Both the position numbers and the translations under genes were made by a program. Shown piece by piece: positions 63,656-64,000 of a stretch of 64,000 nucleotides of DNA. Within the stretch, counting starts at the first letter, position 1, and each line of letters starts with the position of its first letter. The notes beneath the pieces were generated by a model. It was not told where the DNA came from. It saw nothing but the letters and a program-made list of their open reading frames with translations, and did not search any database. Source of the stretch: Roseomonas sp. (GTDB taxonomy: Bacteria > Pseudomonadota > Alphaproteobacteria > Acetobacterales > Acetobacteraceae); contig JADCGF010000003.1 of assembly GCA_020249145.1 (NCBI GenBank), positions 186,001 to 250,000 of the forward strand, given 5' to 3'.

Positions 63656-64000
63656 ATGCCCGAAACGCCCGAAGGCTTGCTCGCCCGCCTCGCCGCCGCC
63701 GGCATTGCCGCCGAAACACGCCATCACCCGGCGGTCTTTACCGTTGCCGAAAGCAAGGATTTGCGCGGCACCCTGCCTGGGGGCCATACCAAGAACCTGT
63801 TCCTGCGGCCCGCCAAGGGCGATGGCCCCTTCCTGCTGGCAACGCTTGAGGAATCCCGCCAGGTTTCCATCAATGCGCTGGCCCGCATGGCGGAAGCCGG
63901 CAAGGTGACCATGGGCAGCGCCGAGGAGTTGCTGGGCGTCCTGGGCCTGACACCCGGCTCGGTCACGCCCTTTGGCCTGGTGAATGCGCCGCCGGCCCGG
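63656..64000 (+). CDS. YbaK/ProX-type aminoacyl-tRNA deacylase domain protein (partial)
   Basis: Open frame of 115 codons that runs off the window end. TRHHPAVFTVAESKDLRGTL, then GGHTKNLFLRPAKGDGPFLL with the conserved Lys46 and Asn, match the YbaK/ProX editing domain, which hydrolyses mischarged aminoacyl-tRNA (for example Ala- or Cys-tRNA-Pro). GGAGG at 63647-63651 favours the ATG at 63656; ATG at 63653 is adjacent. The last visible part, LTPGSVTPFGLVN, is also typical. C-terminus missing. Confidence 0.88.
   Translation, partial: MPETPEGLLARLAAAGIAAETRHHPAVFTVAESKDLRGTLPGGHTKNLFLRPAKGDGPFLLATLEESRQVSINALARMAEAGKVTMGSAEELLGVLGLTPGSVTPFGLVNAPPAR

Overview
The window is GC-rich alphaproteobacterial chromosome. 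A CcrM-type GANTC adenine methyltransferase sits next to rnhB, there is a compact hprK-rapZ-EIIA-HPr-ptsI operon, general amino-acid (Aap) and Tct/Bug transport genes, and many Mo-cofactor and flavin oxidoreductases. This mix suits Rhodospirillales, probably Acetobacteraceae (Roseomonas-like); that placement is inference. No rRNA, tRNA, CRISPR array, integrase or intact IS element was seen. Genes are tightly packed, often with 4-base ATGA/GTGA overlaps.

Layout. 1-8.3 kb: a PhzF-like isomerase; a DMSO-reductase-family molybdoenzyme translationally coupled to a PhoX-like protein, with a second PhoX-like gene behind; then a class III aminotransferase ending in a clear terminator. 8.3-10.1 kb: an A/T-richer accessory patch with a CoiA/DUF6035-like nuclease gene split by one in-frame TAG, a promoter region with four GANTC sites in two inverted pairs, and a decayed reading frame. 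10.1-14.3 kb: an inositol-monophosphatase-like gene leads an operon with an OmpA-like protein and a MotA/MotB-like ion-driven pair; a tandem 63-bp palindromic repeat lies between the motor genes. 14.3-20.7 kb: tctCBA divergent from an M20 amidohydrolase / creatininase / ketopantoate-reductase-like operon. 20.7-30.6 kb: a basic protein of unknown function, thioesterase, manC, DUF1003 protein, a 53-residue membrane protein abutting a 1503-residue DUF4011 helicase-nuclease (possible defence gene), then azlCD and an exported unknown. 30.6-34.5 kb: the regulatory PTS operon. 34.6-45.1 kb: catabolic enzymes (threonine dehydratase-like, flavin monooxygenase, thioesterase, HpcH aldolase, D-lactate dehydrogenase-like oxidase, MFS, an orphan CoxL-type subunit), an unknown membrane protein, and a second nonsense-split gene (pRiA4b ORF-3 family). 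45.1-48.1 kb: metY-hemB and an unknown. 48.5-55.1 kb: MFS, rnhB, ccrM with a GANTC cluster, and aapJQM without aapP. 55.1-64 kb: xanthine dehydrogenase, a zincin, folE, a Baeyer-Villiger monooxygenase, an A/T-rich DUF6680-like gene, a signal-less ModA-like protein, an I78 inhibitor, and a YbaK-like gene cut by the window end.

How the parts relate. Most of the window is uptake and oxidation of small organic acids and amino acids, with the PTS operon as a likely carbon/nitrogen regulator. The most unusual items are the GANTC clusters at ccrM and at the accessory nuclease gene, the ion-driven motor operon, the helicase-nuclease with its small membrane partner, and two accessory genes each broken by one stop codon.
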